Source of the DNA: Candidatus Butyricimonas faecavium
GTDB taxonomy: Bacteria; Bacteroidota; Bacteroidia; Bacteroidales; Marinifilaceae
Assembly (NCBI GenBank): GCA_944321125.1
Contig: CALUKD010000004.1
Coordinates: forward strand, 1-64,000
Direction: 5' to 3'
Length of the DNA stretch: 64,000 nt
The notes beneath the pieces are model-generated. The model saw only the letters and a program-made list of their open reading frames with translations, searched no databases and was not told where the DNA came from. Both the position numbers and the translations under genes were made by a program. Below are positions 55,720-63,077 of this stretch, piece after piece (the stretch's first letter is position 1; each line of letters opens with the position of its first letter).

Positions 55720-56271
55720 ATGAAAAAACTGAAATTCATATCATTCATCGTGTTTTGTCTCTTGGGAATCAATCGTATGGCATGTTCTCAAGAACAAGAC
55801 ACGGTAATCATTAAGGACAGCATCGCGAAAATGAAACTTGACAAGAAACTGATCAAGTTGGCGAAGCAGGTCGTGTTGAAGCATGGACCGGAGTATTACC
55901 GGGAATACCGGGAACCTGTTATCAGGTATAGGCGAGTATCTAAAGGATGGAGCGATCTTCATATAGAGTATGTAAAGGCCTATGCGGGACAAGTGTTTTA
56001 CACCGTGGAATATCCTTACAACGAGGAAGAAGAGAGATTCTATACCGATTATTCCGCGAAAGTCTATTTCCTGGAAGACTTGACTATTTTTCACGTTTCG
56101 TTCGGCCATTGCATGGGCATTAAAGATTACAACAAGCTATCCCGCGCGGAAAAAAACAAGATTCGTATCCCGTACATTCAACGTAGACCGGGTAAATGGG
56201 TGCGGGACACCATCCGGGATGATAACGGCAACGTGATTGATATTATGAATCGTTACGAGGAGCCTGAATGA
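55720..56271 (+). CDS. Tandem secreted-protein paralogue 1 (unknown function)
   Basis: First of three near-identical genes (183 aa). A signal segment (FISFIVFCLLGINRMACSQ) is followed by a Lys-rich helix (DSIAKMKLDKKLIKLAKQVV), a Tyr/Arg-rich segment (HGPEYYREYREPVIRYRRVS), a beta-rich centre (AGQVFYTVEYPY, AKVYFLEDLTIFHVSFGH) and a basic end (IPYIQRRPGKWVRDTIRDDN). No known family is recognised. The first ~75 residues and last ~45 are almost the same in all three copies at the DNA level, while residues ~76-138 vary. The shared unit begins only 18 bp upstream of ATG, at CTTAAATAATATATAAA, so no private promoter is copied with it. Confidence 0.8.
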   Translation: MKKLKFISFIVFCLLGINRMACSQEQDTVIIKDSIAKMKLDKKLIKLAKQVVLKHGPEYYREYREPVIRYRRVSKGWSDLHIEYVKAYAGQVFYTVEYPYNEEEERFYTDYSAKVYFLEDLTIFHVSFGHCMGIKDYNKLSRAEKNKIRIPYIQRRPGKWVRDTIRDDNGNVIDIMNRYEEPE

Positions 56272-56282
56272 GGTGCGGGCAG

Positions 56283-56393
56283 GATTCCCCACAGGTGTTT
56301 TTTCATGTCTACACGCCTGTTGGCACGGGAAGTGACGCCTTCCTTTTCAGCAGCTCCCGTTGTTCCGTCCACCCGGAGCGGTTTGTCCGGCAC
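56283..56393 (-). pseudogene. C-terminal fragment of an MGMT-type alkyltransferase
   Basis: The reverse complement reads AGQTAPG, (one base lost) WTEQRELLK, (one base lost) EGVTSRANRRVDMKKHLWGI, matching residues ~65-103 of the intact protein at 60659-60982 and about three quarters of its bases. Similarity stops at the paralogue 1 stop codon on the left and exactly at the leader of paralogue 2 on the right. Confidence 0.85.
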
Positions 56394-56411
56394 CTTAAAT
56401 AATATATAAAA

Positions 56412-56966
56412 ATGGAAAAACTGAAATTCATATCATTCATCGTGCTTTGTCTCTTGGGAATCAATCGTATGGCATGTTCTCAAGAACAAGACACGGTAAT
56501 CATTAAGGACAGCATCGCGAAAATGAAACTTGACAAGAAACTGATCAAGTTGGCGAAGCAGGTCGTGTTGAAGCATGGACCGGAGTATTACCGGGAATAC
56601 CGGGAACCTGTTATCAGGTACAGGCGAGTATCTAAAGCATGGAACGATCTTCATCTGACGTATGTAGAGGCCCACGCGGGACAAGTGTATTACACCGTGG
56701 AATATCCTTACAACAAGGAAGAAGAGAGATTCTTCACCTCTTTTTCCGCGAAAGTTTATTTCTGGGAAGACTTGACCGTTTTTCACGTTTCGTTCGGCCA
56801 CGGCATGGGCATTAGAGATTACGACAAGTTATCCCGCGCGGAAAAAAACAAGATTCGAATCCCGTACATACAGCGTAGACCGGGTAAATGGGTGCGAGAC
56901 ACCATCCGGGACGATAACGGCAACATCATTGAAATTATGAATCGTTACGAGGAGCCTCCTGAATGA
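56412..56966 (+). CDS. Tandem secreted-protein paralogue 2 (unknown function)
   Basis: 184 aa, same layout as the first copy: MEKLKFISFI signal, identical Lys-rich and Tyr/Arg-rich segments, then a divergent centre (KAWNDLHLTYVEAHAGQVYY; FFTSFSAKVYFWEDLTVFHV) and the same basic end. Its unit, from CTTAAAT at 56394 to the TGA at 56964, lies between the C-terminal and N-terminal parts of an alkyltransferase pseudogene that is read on the opposite strand. It therefore seems to have entered or been copied into that gene. Confidence 0.8.
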   Translation: MEKLKFISFIVLCLLGINRMACSQEQDTVIIKDSIAKMKLDKKLIKLAKQVVLKHGPEYYREYREPVIRYRRVSKAWNDLHLTYVEAHAGQVYYTVEYPYNKEEERFFTSFSAKVYFWEDLTVFHVSFGHGMGIRDYDKLSRAEKNKIRIPYIQRRPGKWVRDTIRDDNGNIIEIMNRYEEPPE

Positions 56967-57056
56967 GGGGAGGCATTTGCCGGGTGATCTCGTGCGCTTT
57001 ACCGGTAAAATTCCCATGCCCGTCTCGTGTTTTCGGCGTGAAGGTGGAAAATTTCG
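56967..57056 (-). pseudogene. N-terminal fragment and leader of an MGMT-type alkyltransferase
   Basis: The reverse complement aligns with 60920-61020: shared leader GAAATTTTC..CTT.AC.CC.AAAA, an ATG, and CACGAGATCACCCGGCAAAT coding for EITRQIP/M, with a ~16-bp deletion after the start codon. Together with 56283-56393 it accounts for both ends of one gene in the correct order; only codons ~22-63, including the PCHR catalytic motif, are missing, and paralogue 2 stands in their place. Confidence 0.82.
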
Positions 57057-57072
57057 CAAATAATATATAAAG

Positions 57073-57624
57073 ATGGTAAAACTGAAATTCATATCATTCA
57101 TCGTGCTTTGTCTCTTGGGAATCAATCGTATGGCATGTTCTCAAGAACAAGACACGGTAATCATTAAGGACAGCATCGCGAAAATGAAACTTGACAAGAA
57201 ACTGATCAAGTTGGCGAAGCAGGTCGTGTTGAAGCATGGACCGGAGTATTACCGGGAATACCGGGAACCTGTTATCAGGTACAGGCGAGTATCTAAAGCA
57301 TGGAGTGATCTTTTTCCAGAGCTTATAGAGGCCCATGCGGGACAAGTGTTTTACACCGTGGAATATCCTTATAACAAGGAAGAAGAGATATTCTATACCG
57401 ATTTTTCCGCGAAAGTCTATTTCTGGGGAGACTTGACCGTTTTTCACGTTTCGTTCGGCCACTACATGGGTATTAAGGATTACGACAAGCTATCCCGTGC
57501 GGAAAAAAACAAGATTCGTATCCCGTACATTCAGCGTAGACCGGGTAAATGGGTGCGAGACACCATCCGGGATGATAACGGCAACATCATTGAAATTATG
57601 AATCGTTACGAGGATTATGAATAG
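57073..57624 (+). CDS. Tandem secreted-protein paralogue 3 (unknown function)
   Basis: 183 aa, third copy. The start MVKLKFISFI and the next ~70 residues equal copy 2 apart from position 2; the variable centre reads KAWSDLFPELIEAHAGQVFY and FYTDFSAKVYFWGDLTVFHV, and the end IIEIMNRYEDYE differs only in the last residues. Its shared leader starts at AAATAATATATAAA (57058), three bases shorter than in the other copies, directly after the alkyltransferase leader fragment. A degenerate terminator-like repeat follows at 57677. Confidence 0.8.
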   Translation: MVKLKFISFIVLCLLGINRMACSQEQDTVIIKDSIAKMKLDKKLIKLAKQVVLKHGPEYYREYREPVIRYRRVSKAWSDLFPELIEAHAGQVFYTVEYPYNKEEEIFYTDFSAKVYFWGDLTVFHVSFGHYMGIKDYDKLSRAEKNKIRIPYIQRRPGKWVRDTIRDDNGNIIEIMNRYEDYE

Positions 57625-57676
57625 GGATTTTCAGTAAATAAAGTTCTGTTGCTTGATTTTCTTGAATGTTAAACGT

Positions 57677-57738
57677 AGCCCTTATGCGGTTGGAATTTAG
57701 AATTTGAAATCTAAAATCAGCACGGGGTTCGTTTTTTT
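57677..57738 (+). repeat. Terminator-like hairpin repeat left of the AraC/AKR module
   Basis: GCGGTTGGAATTTAGAATTT, then AATCAGCACGGGGTTCGTTTTTTT with a T tail. The right arm and tail equal those at 60592-60610, but the left arm (GCCCTTATGC) has lost most pairing. It follows paralogue 3. Confidence 0.6.
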
Positions 57739-57761
57739 CTAAATTCCTCCCTATACAAATA

Positions 57762-58580
57762 CTAAAAATCTTTCCGGTACTCCGAGGGAGTTCGTTTCAA
57801 TCTTTTTTGCACGTAACGGCTGAAATAGGAGACGGAAGAAAAGTTTAACCGTTCGGCAATAGCCGTCAGGGAGAGTTCTTGTCGTCGCAACAGGCGGATA
57901 ATCTCTTGAAGAGTAAAACGATCAATCCAGTAACTGGCCGGTCGACCGCTTACTTTCCGGCATATCTCCGACAGGTAATGCGGGGTGATACAAAGTTCGG
58001 AAGCATAAAAGTCAAGATCGCGGTTCCGGGTATATTCACCTTTATATAATAGCTCGATAAACTTCCGTAACAAAGAGGCCGTGTGTTCCGATACTTGCAA
58101 GGTCCCTTTTCCCCGTGCGTGGATGTCGTAAAGGTCGAGGATATGTGCTGTCAACAGGCTACCCAGCAACTCTTCCCGGAAAAGATGTTTTTTATCTTCC
58201 AAGCGTTTGCGGATATACAACATGGCTTCCCGGCACACGTGGAAATCACGGGAGGAAAGTTGCATGACCGGGTTCTGCAAGAGCGACAAGTGGCCGATGA
58301 TACCATAATTGCTACGGATGGCGATCGAGGTTACGAACGCGTCCGAAAGGCTCATCAGTATGCCCCGGAAATCGTCAGATTCCGTGAATCCCGCCACGAG
58401 AGCCGGGTTGGGCAGGATGACATAATCCTTTGTCGCGATATTGTAGCGGGTTTCTTGAAACGTGAATCCCATGTTACCCTCTTGGCAAAGGATATGGGTG
58501 ATCCGTCCCGCGTACTGCAAGGAGTTATAATCCTGTAACGTGTCGGTAAAAATGATACCGTCGAATTCTACCTGTTCCAT
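57762..58580 (-). CDS. AraC-family transcriptional regulator
   Basis: A 272-aa regulator. The N-terminal ~160 residues look like a cupin-type sensor (THILCQEGNMGFTFQETRYN, DYVILPNPALVAGF); the C-terminal ~100 form the two-HTH AraC DNA-binding domain (LDFYASELCITPHYLSEICR, RRQELSLTAIAERLNFSSVS, YFSRYVQKRLKRTPSEYRKD). It is divergent from two aldo/keto reductase genes with a 126-bp shared control region, the classical arrangement for a regulator of those genes. The effector is unknown. Confidence 0.93.
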   Translation of the reverse strand: MEQVEFDGIIFTDTLQDYNSLQYAGRITHILCQEGNMGFTFQETRYNIATKDYVILPNPALVAGFTESDDFRGILMSLSDAFVTSIAIRSNYGIIGHLSLLQNPVMQLSSRDFHVCREAMLYIRKRLEDKKHLFREELLGSLLTAHILDLYDIHARGKGTLQVSEHTASLLRKFIELLYKGEYTRNRDLDFYASELCITPHYLSEICRKVSGRPASYWIDRFTLQEIIRLLRRQELSLTAIAERLNFSSVSYFSRYVQKRLKRTPSEYRKDF

Positions 58581-58673
58581 TCCTCTTGTTGATTTATGCG
58601 AAAATAATTAAAAACCACGAAAAGTGAAAATATCACCTCGAATTATGTAATAATAAAATGACAGATACGCGGT

Positions 58674-58681
58674 AATTTTGT
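58674..58681 (+). promoter_or_regulatory. Candidate -7 element of the aldo/keto reductase operon
   Basis: TAATTTTG matches TAnnTTTG exactly, 25 bp upstream of the first reductase ATG, in the AraC-divergent region. No good -33 box is seen, consistent with activation by the AraC protein. Confidence 0.55.
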
Positions 58682-58706
58682 ATTAGAAATTAAAACCATA
58701 AATCAT

Positions 58707-59555
58707 ATGAAAGACGTGAGATTAAACAACGGGGTGATGATGCCGGCCATCGGGTTCGGTGTCTTCCAAATTCCTGAGAACGAAACGGAACGGGTGGTGA
58801 CGGATGCGATCGAAGTCGGTTACCGGATGTTCGACACGGCGGCATCTTACTTCAACGAGGAACAAGTGGGCAACGCGATCCGCCGGAGCGGGATCGGGCG
58901 GGAGAAGTTTTTCGTGACCACCAAATTGTGGGTACAGGATTACGAGTACGACGACGCGCTACGGGCTTTCGACCTTTCGATGAAGAAACTGGGGTTGGAT
59001 TACCTCGATCTTTACTTGATGCACAAACCTTACGGGAACTACTATGCCGCGTGGCGGGCCATGGAACGGCTCTACAAGGAGGGACGTGTTCGTGCCATCG
59101 GTGTGACGAGCTTTTCTAGTGAACGCCTGCAAGACCTTTTCCTGCATAACGAGGTCAAACCTGCCGTGAACCAGTTGGAAACCCACCCGTTTTTCCAGCA
59201 ACAGGCAGCCAATTCCTTTTTGCAGCAAGAAGGTATCCAACACGAGGCATGGGCGCCTTTTGCCGAGGGGAAAAATGATATATTCAATCATCCGGTGCTG
59301 AAAGAGATCGCCTCTCGACATGGCAAGAGCGTGAGTGCCGTTATCCTTCGCTGGCTAAACCAGCGTAATATCGTGGTGATCCCCAAATCCGTGCGAGTGG
59401 AACGCATGATCGAGAACTTCAATATCCTTGATTTCACGCTCTCCGGGGAGGAAATGAGCGCCATCGCTGCTTTGGAAACGGGCAAAAGCCCCATTTACGA
59501 TGATATGGACTTGCAGACCGTGAAAGGAATCGGGTTGCACAAAATCCATGATTAA
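58707..59555 (+). CDS. Aldo/keto reductase 1
   Basis: A 282-aa NADPH-dependent aldehyde/ketone reductase (AKR superfamily, prostaglandin F synthase/2,5-diketogluconate reductase-like group). The catalytic tetrad is visible: Asp in FDTAASYFNEE with Tyr four positions on, Lys in FVTTKLW, His in LDLYLMHKPYG. The coenzyme end is VVIPKSVRVERMIENFNILD. It lies 38 bp upstream of a homologous second reductase; both face away from the AraC gene. Such pairs often detoxify reactive aldehydes or methylglyoxal, but this is inference. Confidence 0.95.
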   Translation: MKDVRLNNGVMMPAIGFGVFQIPENETERVVTDAIEVGYRMFDTAASYFNEEQVGNAIRRSGIGREKFFVTTKLWVQDYEYDDALRAFDLSMKKLGLDYLDLYLMHKPYGNYYAAWRAMERLYKEGRVRAIGVTSFSSERLQDLFLHNEVKPAVNQLETHPFFQQQAANSFLQQEGIQHEAWAPFAEGKNDIFNHPVLKEIASRHGKSVSAVILRWLNQRNIVVIPKSVRVERMIENFNILDFTLSGEEMSAIAALETGKSPIYDDMDLQTVKGIGLHKIHD

Positions 59556-59593
59556 ACCACCCGAATAGATATTAAACTTAAAAACAGAATCTT

Positions 59594-60466
59594 ATGCAGA
59601 CTATAAAATTGAATAATGACGTTGAAATACCGGTATTGGGATACGGTGTTTTTCAGGTGTCTCCCGAAGAATGTGAACGTTGCGTGCTCGATGCTATTGG
59701 CGTGGGGTACCGGTTGATCGATACGGCACAGGCCTATTATAATGAAGAAGGCGTGGGCAATGCTGTTGCCAAATGCGGTGTGCCTCGCGACGAGCTTTTC
59801 CTCACGACCAAAGTATGGATTACGAATGCCGGGGAAGAAAAGGCCGCCCGGAGCATTGACGAATCCCTTCGCAAATTGCGTACCGACTATATAGATTTGT
59901 TACTCGTCCACCAACCTTTCAGCGATTACCCGGGGACATGGCGTGCTATGGAAAAAGCCGTTAAGGCCGGAAAAGTACGAGCCATCGGGCTTTCGAACTT
60001 TTACCCCGACCGTTTCGTGGATATGGCGGAGTGTGCCGAAATCAAGCCTGCCGTGAACCAGTTGAAGACGAACGTTTTCAGCCAACAGTGGGATGCCGAA
60101 GCCGAGATGAAGGTTTACGGTACGCGCCTCATGGCTTGGGGACCGTTGGCGCAAGGAGACCCGGACCTGTTGACGAATCCCGTGTTGGTAGCTTTGGCCG
60201 GGAAACACGGGAAGACGGTTCAACAAGTGGCTTTGCGTTATCTTATCCAGCGTGGCATTATCGCTATCCCGAAGAGTACTCACGTTGAGCGTATGGCGCA
60301 AAACCTAGACGTGTTCGATTTTACCCTGTCGCCGGAAGACCTTGAAAGCATCCGTCCGCTCGACAAACCTGTCGACTTCCACTGGTCGCACCGTGACCCG
60401 GAGTTGGTGAAGTTCCTTTTGAACTACGATAAGCAGTTTAACCCGAGCAACATTCAAGATGTGTAG
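59594..60466 (+). CDS. Aldo/keto reductase 2
   Basis: A 290-aa AKR homologous to its upstream neighbour but clearly diverged. Tetrad: IDTAQAYYNEE (Asp, Tyr), FLTTKVWI (Lys), IDLLLVHQPFS (His). Substrate loop APVNQLKTNVFSQQ-like (KPAVNQLKTNVFSQQ) and coenzyme motif IIAIPKSTHVERMAQNLDVF. It ends the operon; a terminator-type repeat (60558-60610) follows. The gene pair has an evidently higher GC content than the left half of the window. Confidence 0.95.
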   Translation: MQTIKLNNDVEIPVLGYGVFQVSPEECERCVLDAIGVGYRLIDTAQAYYNEEGVGNAVAKCGVPRDELFLTTKVWITNAGEEKAARSIDESLRKLRTDYIDLLLVHQPFSDYPGTWRAMEKAVKAGKVRAIGLSNFYPDRFVDMAECAEIKPAVNQLKTNVFSQQWDAEAEMKVYGTRLMAWGPLAQGDPDLLTNPVLVALAGKHGKTVQQVALRYLIQRGIIAIPKSTHVERMAQNLDVFDFTLSPEDLESIRPLDKPVDFHWSHRDPELVKFLLNYDKQFNPSNIQDV

Positions 60467-60481
60467 AATGTAGAATAAAAA

Positions 60482-60512
60482 CCCCTCCGTCAGCTTTGCT
60501 GCCAGAGGAGTT
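60482..60512. repeat. Short copy of the CTCCTCCG repeat end
   Basis: CCCCTCCGTCAGCTTTGCTG followed by CCAGAGGAG resembles the left end of the foldback element at 40765 (CTCCTCCGCTAGCTTTACTG). It can form a weak CTCC/GGAG hairpin after the second reductase gene. Confidence 0.5.
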
Positions 60513-60557
60513 TGGAAATAAAAAACAAAATCAATACAGAGAGAAGTTAAAACGTTG

Positions 60558-60610
60558 ACCCCGTGCAGTTGGAGTTTAAAGTTTAAAATTAGCACGGGGT
60601 TCGTTTTTTT
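60558..60610 (+). terminator. Terminator-type hairpin repeat after the reductase operon
   Basis: ACCCCGTGC (60558-60566) pairs perfectly with GCACGGGGT (60592-60600), followed by TCGTTTTTTT. It is the most complete member of the four-copy family at 43326, 50742, 57677 and here. Confidence 0.8.
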
Positions 60611-60658
60611 GAAAATTCTAAATTGTCTTTGGGGGTAAGTTCTTTTTCAAGTTACAAG

Positions 60659-60982
60659 TTACAGTTCGCGAACGAGCAAAATTTCCCACAAGTGCTTTTT
60701 CATATCCACTCGGCCGTTAACCCGGAAGGTAACGCCCTCGCGTTTGAGCAAAGTACGTTGTCCGGGCCATCCCGGGGCGGTCTGTCCGGCACTGTTCACG
60801 ACCCGATGGCAGGGTAGCGTGTCATCGTTCGGGGATTGTGCCATCGCTCGGCCTACCCACCGGGCATATTGCGGTCGTCCCGCCAGCGCGGCGATCTTGC
60901 CATACGTGAGCACTTTCCCCCGCGGTATTTGCCGGGTGATCTCGTACACTTCTTCGAAAAATTCCTGTAACGCTTCGTCCAT
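60659..60982 (-). CDS. MGMT-family alkyltransferase (short form)
   Basis: A 107-aa protein consisting only of the methylated-DNA-cysteine methyltransferase DNA-binding domain. It keeps the acceptor motif PCHRVV (Cys58), the Tyr/Arg helix segment (LTYGKIAALAGRPQYARWVG), VNSAGQTAPGWPGQ and the end VDMKKHLW. The Escherichia coli homologue of this size (YbaZ/Atl) has Trp in place of the Cys and only binds alkylated DNA; having the Cys means this one could be catalytic. A pseudogene of a close relative lies split among the tandem genes at 56283-57056. Confidence 0.92.
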   Translation of the reverse strand: MDEALQEFFEEVYEITRQIPRGKVLTYGKIAALAGRPQYARWVGRAMAQSPNDDTLPCHRVVNSAGQTAPGWPGQRTLLKREGVTFRVNGRVDMKKHLWEILLVREL

Positions 60983-61018
60983 ACGTATTTTGTATTTTGG
61001 GAGTAAAGATAGAAAATT

Positions 61019-61735
61019 TCATGGGAATAACAATTTATGCGGTTCTTTGATTTTAGCGGGAGCGAGGAAATACTCGTTCGGGGAGAATGCCTTGTTCGTC
61101 ACGTTGCCGAAAAACGGGTAGACGTGCAACGTTTCGCCTTCCTTGGCCTGAACCGTGAAGGAGGCCGTGCCCCCGGCTCTCGTGGCAGACGTTCCGTGAA
61201 GGAGCATCAGCGCGTCGGGGCGTGTCGTGCCGATAACCATGACGTGAATGATGTCCGATGGCAGTGCCGATGCCGAGTTCCGTTTGTCGTTCCACGCGAG
61301 GGTGATAACGTTCTCTTGTCGGGTCATCGTCATGTCGAGTGGAAGCAGTAGTGAACCGTCACTGACCATGAAATGCTTGAAATCTTCCACCTCGCCCAGT
61401 TTATTCACGCACCCGTGATTCATCCGGTGGCGGTAGCTGTCGGAGGTTTGGCTATTTCCCGTCCGGTACTCGGCGGCGTGTTTCCACACGGGAAGCCCTT
61501 CATAAGCCTCTTTCATGTGGGAACTCATGTATCTGGCCCCGGAAAAATCACCGTTCGATTTGATCCGCTTTTCCGTGCGTTCCCAGTTTTTCCCGGAGGT
61601 GGCATCAGTGACCCTGCGATAAGAAACTTTTCCCATCCTCAAAAAGAAAATAAGGTTATCTACACGTATGCTTTTCATTCCGCTCGCGAGCAGGTAGTAG
61701 ATTAAAGATTGGTTCATATATTCTTTAATTTTCAC
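61019..61735 (-). CDS. DUF6266-like protein A
   Basis: A 238-aa protein. A start further in (ATG 61678 or 61636) is possible, since the family N-terminus seems to begin near GMKSIRVDN..MGKVSYRR. The C-terminal half is beta-rich: DFKHFMVSDGSLLLPLDMTM, NVITLAWNDKRNSASALPSD, IIHVMVIGTTRPDALMLLHG, LHVYPFFGNVTNKAFSPNEY. The order of these blocks parallels the gene at 62297, so the two are divergent relatives facing away from each other. Family name is by resemblance to DUF6266 proteins of Bacteroidota; function unknown. Its 3-prime end lies 36 bp before the MGMT gene. Confidence 0.65.
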   Translation of the reverse strand: MKIKEYMNQSLIYYLLASGMKSIRVDNLIFFLRMGKVSYRRVTDATSGKNWERTEKRIKSNGDFSGARYMSSHMKEAYEGLPVWKHAAEYRTGNSQTSDSYRHRMNHGCVNKLGEVEDFKHFMVSDGSLLLPLDMTMTRQENVITLAWNDKRNSASALPSDIIHVMVIGTTRPDALMLLHGTSATRAGGTASFTVQAKEGETLHVYPFFGNVTNKAFSPNEYFLAPAKIKEPHKLLFP

Positions 61736-62296
61736 AAGTATAATATTATTTTTACTATTAACAAAATATTTGAGATTAATATTTCAAAATAATACCTATA
61801 TAGTAAAATAATGGTTTTTAACAATTGTATCCATAATTGGATCTTTATACTCTACTATTGGATGATGTATTATTTCCTCTCTCGCATTTTTATTAATTAA
61901 CATTTATTACACAACCTCTCCACCTGTATATCACAGGTGAGGGAGTGATCATGAACAGGTGGAGGAGTGGTGGAGAGCAAAAAGGTTAAGTACGATTCTA
62001 GTGTATTGTAGGAGCGGCGTGGGATGAGATATGGTAGGGAATGTATGCTTTTACAATATGTTAATTGTTTTTCTGTCGTTGGATTGTTAAAAATATACTC
62101 CAAAGTTGTAATATATGTAATATAATTATAAATTATCTTTAAAAATTTTCTTGTTTTTCCTTGGTTTTGCTATTATAAAGTTGTAGTATTGCAAATGTAA
62201 ATAATGACATAATTATCATTATTTGATACCTACTAACAATCCCCTTTTTTTCGGGGGTGGGACAAATTGAATAAAATTAATTTAAAAAGAAGAATT
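61736..62296. other. AT-rich divergent spacer between the DUF6266-like genes
   Basis: 560 bp with no gene I can support. It has a short hairpin CACCTGT (61921-61927)/ACAGGTG (61933-61939) with a further ACAGGTGG copy at 61956, and a 68-codon minus-strand frame (62103-61897) that looks fortuitous. It probably holds both promoters. Confidence 0.5.
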
Positions 62297-62962
62297 ATGG
62301 CTGAAATGAAGTCAGACTTAGCAAGTGAACTCCATGGAAAGATTGGAGATAAGTTGTATCGTACCCTTGCCACGGGTAAAATCCTAGTGACCCCGCCCTC
62401 GAAAGAGCCAACTTTCGTTGATGAGAAAGACAGGGATGATCGTGATACGCGCATGAAAGGATATGGCGGTAGCGGTCATTTCGCCTCGGTTGTGAATGAC
62501 GCGATCAAGATCGGTTTCCCCCGGGAGAAAAGAGGGGAGCAACCGTTGGGGAAATTCATGCAGTATAACGCCAAGACGCTGTGCAAGTCCGCGAAAAACG
62601 AGAAGGGCGAGTTGGTAAGGGTGTATGATTTCAAAAAGATGGTCGTGGCTGCCGGGAATCTTCTCCGGGCGAATGTGACCGTGGCGTTTGACAAGGCTAC
62701 CGGTGTTTTTACCTTCACGCAAGAGGCCGATTCGCGTGGGGGAACCCGTGCCAACCCGAATGACAGGGTTTACGCGTTGATTATTGACGGGGTAAACGAG
62801 GATGCCGAGTTCATGTTGCTGAGAGAACGGAGTGAAAGTGGCGGGACGAGTTTTAGCGTGCCTGAATGGTGGGACAAAGAAAATCTTTTCGTTTACGTTT
62901 TCGCGGGAACCCGCACGAAGAAGAAAGCATCGCCTTCCATTTGCCTGTATCCGGCAGAATAA
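62297..62962 (+). CDS. DUF6266-like protein B
   Basis: About 221 aa from ATG 62297 (MAEMKSDLASELHGKIGDKL); a TTG at 62267 would add ten residues. Blocks resembling those of protein A follow in order: GKIGDKLYRTLATGKI, FKKMVVAAGNLLRANVTVAF, VFTFTQEADSRGG, DRVYALIIDGVNEDAEFML, ENLFVYVFAGTRTKKKASPS. Members of this group are common, secretion-signal-free proteins in gut Bacteroidota, sometimes next to mobile genes. Function unknown. Ended by a strong terminator at 62970. Confidence 0.68.
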   Translation: MAEMKSDLASELHGKIGDKLYRTLATGKILVTPPSKEPTFVDEKDRDDRDTRMKGYGGSGHFASVVNDAIKIGFPREKRGEQPLGKFMQYNAKTLCKSAKNEKGELVRVYDFKKMVVAAGNLLRANVTVAFDKATGVFTFTQEADSRGGTRANPNDRVYALIIDGVNEDAEFMLLRERSESGGTSFSVPEWWDKENLFVYVFAGTRTKKKASPSICLYPAE

Positions 62963-62969
62963 GGGGAGA

Positions 62970-63003
62970 GGCTGTCTATTTACTTTTAGACAGCCTTTTT
63001 TTT
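62970..63003 (+). terminator. Intrinsic terminator after DUF6266-like B
   Basis: GGCTGTCTA (62970-62978) pairs with TAGACAGCC (62987-62995) and is followed by eight T. Confidence 0.93.
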
Positions 63004-63077
63004 CTTCATTTTAGAAGGTTGTTTAAAAAGTGTTTGGATGCAAGTACTTTTTGGACACCTTTTTTGTTTTATAGACT

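Noticed and set aside
55720..57624. Diversity-generating retroelement acting on the tandem genes
   Set aside because: No reverse transcriptase or template repeat is present, and the differences are not confined to adenines.
61897..62103. 68-codon minus-strand frame in the DUF6266 spacer
   Set aside because: AT-rich, no recognised motif, and its C-terminal part is the CACCTGT/ACAGGTG hairpin; not supported as a gene.
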